DNA of 64,000 nt from JACKCR01 sp041390305 (GTDB lineage: Bacteria; Eisenbacteria; RBG-16-71-46; CAIMUX01): positions 153,850 through 217,849 of the forward strand of contig JAWKQE010000006.1 in the NCBI GenBank assembly GCA_041390305.1, given 5' to 3'. The stretch's first letter is position 1. Every line of letters starts with the position of its first letter. A program made the translations under genes and the position numbers. Under the pieces are notes generated by a model, which saw nothing but the letters and a program-made list of their open reading frames with translations, had not been told where the DNA came from and made no database searches. Positions 62,625-64,000 of this stretch are shown piece by piece.

Positions 62625-63089
62625 TCAGTCGAGCTCCCGCTCCATCACCTCGTTGAGCTTCTCGAACTTCTTGAGGCTGATGTTGGGGTAGTACTCGAGG
62701 AGTAGATCGCGGAACGCGGACGAGAAGCCGGCGCCGTTTCGACTCGCGCTGGCGGCCTTCGGCGGACGACCGACCTTCTTGCGCGGACGGCCGACCTTCT
62801 TGACGGCCTTCCGGACGGTGCGGGTGGCGGCCTTTCCGGTCTTCTTGGACGACCGACGGATGGCCGGAACTAGGATCTTCGCGCCCGGGCGACGGCCCCG
62901 GCTGATCCCGAACTTCCTGGCCTTGTTGTTCACGGTCGGAAGTGAGACCCCGTGCTTCTGAGCGATCTGCCGATAGCTGAGTTCTCCCGACTTGAGGTCT
63001 GCCACGATGGCCTTCTCGCGGGCTTCGCGAGCGGCCGCCGACAGTACCTTCGTACTTGGCTTCGAACGCTTCTTCTTAGTTGCAGCCAT
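62625..63089 (-). CDS. Basic DNA-binding protein with HTH and AT-hook-like motifs
   Basis: 154 residues; AAGGAGG lies six bases before ATG 63089, one of the strongest ribosome sites in the window, suggesting high expression. A Lys-rich start (AATKKKRSKPSTK) precedes a helix-turn-helix at about 25-65 (SYRQIAQKHGVSLPTVNNKA). Residues 79-111 are histone-H1-like and end in two AT-hook cores (GRPRKK and GRPPK). The last 35 residues are helical (FRDLLLEYYPNISLKKFEKL). It is probably a nucleoid-associated or regulatory protein. It is divergent from topoisomerase VI subunit B across a 328-base spacer. Confidence 0.82.
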   Translation of the reverse strand: MAATKKKRSKPSTKVLSAAAREAREKAIVADLKSGELSYRQIAQKHGVSLPTVNNKARKFGISRGRRPGAKILVPAIRRSSKKTGKAATRTVRKAVKKVGRPRKKVGRPPKAASASRNGAGFSSAFRDLLLEYYPNISLKKFEKLNEVMERELD

Positions 63090-63417
63090 GGGCTGCCTCC
63101 TTTCCGTCTGAGGGGGGTGCGGCCACCCATCGGAGCGCGACCGGTCCTTGTGTCGGCGTCCCGGCGGGCACAAAACCTCACCACCCCTTGGAAAAGGGTA
63201 GGTGGAGTTTTGATCGAGTCAATTTCACAGCAGTATGACAACGCACATAGGTGTGTCAATCTTTTTGTATTCAGCGACGCCCTTGTGTCAACGTGGCTAG
63301 GCGCGACCAGAGATGAGCCGGAATCGAAAGGGGCTTGGGCTGCGGCCGATTTCTGGTCAGAATGGGGCTCCGGCGGACGGAACCGCCAACGTGGCTCGAC
63401 GGAATCGGAGGGAGACG
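63090..63417. promoter_or_regulatory. Divergent promoter region of the HTH/AT-hook and topoisomerase VI B genes
   Basis: 328 bases with the most AT-rich section of the window at 63205-63275. On the minus strand TTGACA at 63259-63254 followed after 16 bases by CATACT (63237-63232) is a plausible promoter for the basic protein. A second TTGACA at 63291-63286 with TACAAA 16 bases on (63269-63264) is another. The repeated TGTGTCAA element could also be an operator. No clear promoter for the plus strand is seen. Confidence 0.4.
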
Positions 63418-64000
63418 ATGAGCGCCAAGGAACGCGATCCGGAAGATCAGATCCGGCTGGACTTCGCGTCTGGGGTCACGGCCTCCGCGGCCCCCGGGGT
63501 AGACGTGGTCCCCGCCGGCGGCGGTTTGGATGCCGTACTCGCAAGCGCCGGGGCAGGCTCGAGCCGCAAGAGCTCGAAGACCGCGCGGAAGAGCGGAGGA
63601 GCGGCTCCGGAGAAGGCGAAGAGCGTTCGTGCCGGTAAGCCGGGAACCGGGGAACGTCGGCGGGTCAGTGCCGCGGAGATGGCGACCAAGCACCGCGAGA
63701 TCTCCGTCTCCGAGTTCTTCTCCAAGAACCGGCACCTCCTCGGCTTCGACAATCCGTCCAAGGCCCTCCTCACCACCGTCAAGGAAGGTGTCGACAACTC
63801 GCTCGACGCATGTGAGGAAGCGGGCATCCTCCCCGAGGTCCGCGTGGAGATCCATCCCGAGGGCGACGACCGGTTCCGCGTCGTGATCGAAGACAACGGT
63901 CCGGGAATCGTGCGCAAGCAGGTCCCGAAGATCTTCGGAAGCCTTCTCTACGGGTCGAAGTTCCACGTCCTCAAGCAGAGTCGCGGACAGCAGGGGATCG
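63418..64000 (+). CDS. top6B: DNA topoisomerase VI subunit B, N-terminal part (runs off window)
   Basis: ATPase subunit of type IIB topoisomerase, which gates double-strand passage with a TopVI A subunit. The first 194 residues are in the window. An Ala/Ser/Lys-rich extension of about 94 residues precedes the conserved start (EISVSEFFSKNRHLLGFDNP), whereas archaeal proteins begin close to this point. The GHKL/Bergerat ATP site is intact: N-box TVKEGVDNSLDACEEAGILP, G1 box VIEDNGPGIV, and the ATP-lid LKQSRGQQGI at the edge. These residues separate it from GyrB/ParE. GGGAGA precedes the ATG. Subunit A is expected downstream. Confidence 0.95.
   Translation, partial: MSAKERDPEDQIRLDFASGVTASAAPGVDVVPAGGGLDAVLASAGAGSSRKSSKTARKSGGAAPEKAKSVRAGKPGTGERRRVSAAEMATKHREISVSEFFSKNRHLLGFDNPSKALLTTVKEGVDNSLDACEEAGILPEVRVEIHPEGDDRFRVVIEDNGPGIVRKQVPKIFGSLLYGSKFHVLKQSRGQQGI

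Noticed and set aside
63418..64000. GyrB or ParE
   Set aside because: The conserved EFFSKNRHLLGFDNP and LKQSRGQQGI segments are specific to topoisomerase VI subunit B.

Overview
The window is high-GC, gene-dense bacterial DNA with about 46 protein-coding genes and no tRNA, rRNA, CRISPR array or insertion sequence that I can recognise. Secreted proteins carrying FlgD-like C-terminal domains and FG-GAP/VCBS repeats, three subtilisin-like proteases, a Cys-rich secreted protein, a c-type-heme chemoreceptor pair and a bacterial topoisomerase VI B subunit point to a diderm lineage of the FCB/Eisenbacteria/Gemmatimonadota kind. That placement is inference; no marker gene here fixes the phylum.

Layout. 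1-9600: TAXI-TRAP transporter, pnp, a secreted nuclease-like protein, a quinone oxidoreductase, a TPR lipoprotein and the first half of an ABC ATPase. Almost every gene here is broken by several +1/-1 changes of frame although conserved domains survive in all frames, so the stretch looks like low-quality sequence rather than real pseudogenes. 8938-14035: ABC importer (double ATPase, two permeases) with a DUF3798 lipoprotein as probable binding protein, closed by a terminator. 14217-16652: ECF sigma factor, small membrane partner, secreted protein, YjbQ-like protein. 16892-20537: two tandem paralogous chemoreceptors with CxxCH heme motifs. 20467-27963: NSS symporter, FG-GAP protein, MOSC protein, enoyl-CoA hydratase, DUF1722 protein and 6-phosphogluconate dehydrogenase. 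28036-30161: a second ECF sigma factor with a double zinc-finger anti-sigma factor and a membrane protein. 30222-35499: PHP phosphoesterase, a GNAT-HAD fusion, an outer-membrane barrel protein and a TPR protein. 35907-41132: topoisomerase I and an OmpR-type two-component system. 41307-50677: exported RidA-like protein, two subtilases, an LTxxQ lipoprotein, leucyl aminopeptidase and a coupled HEXXH protein (a proteolysis-rich block). 50986-54726: a PLP-fold protein lacking its lysine, a TPR membrane protein, GT4 glycosyltransferase and a WbpD-like acyltransferase. 55114-62392: FabI, MFS transporter, a membrane protein, a third subtilase and a Cys-rich secreted protein. 62625-64000: an HTH/AT-hook basic protein divergent from topoisomerase VI subunit B, which runs off the end.

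Regulatory signals seen directly include strong hairpin terminators (2009-2038, 14079-14146, 41705-41733, 46350-46381, 48726-48760), GTGA stop/start overlaps (47117, 54166) and Shine-Dalgarno-defined GTG/TTG starts. GC-rich minisatellites (37, 17 and 14 bp periods) lie in three spaces between convergent genes and a 72 bp-period repeat lies near 61.4 kb.
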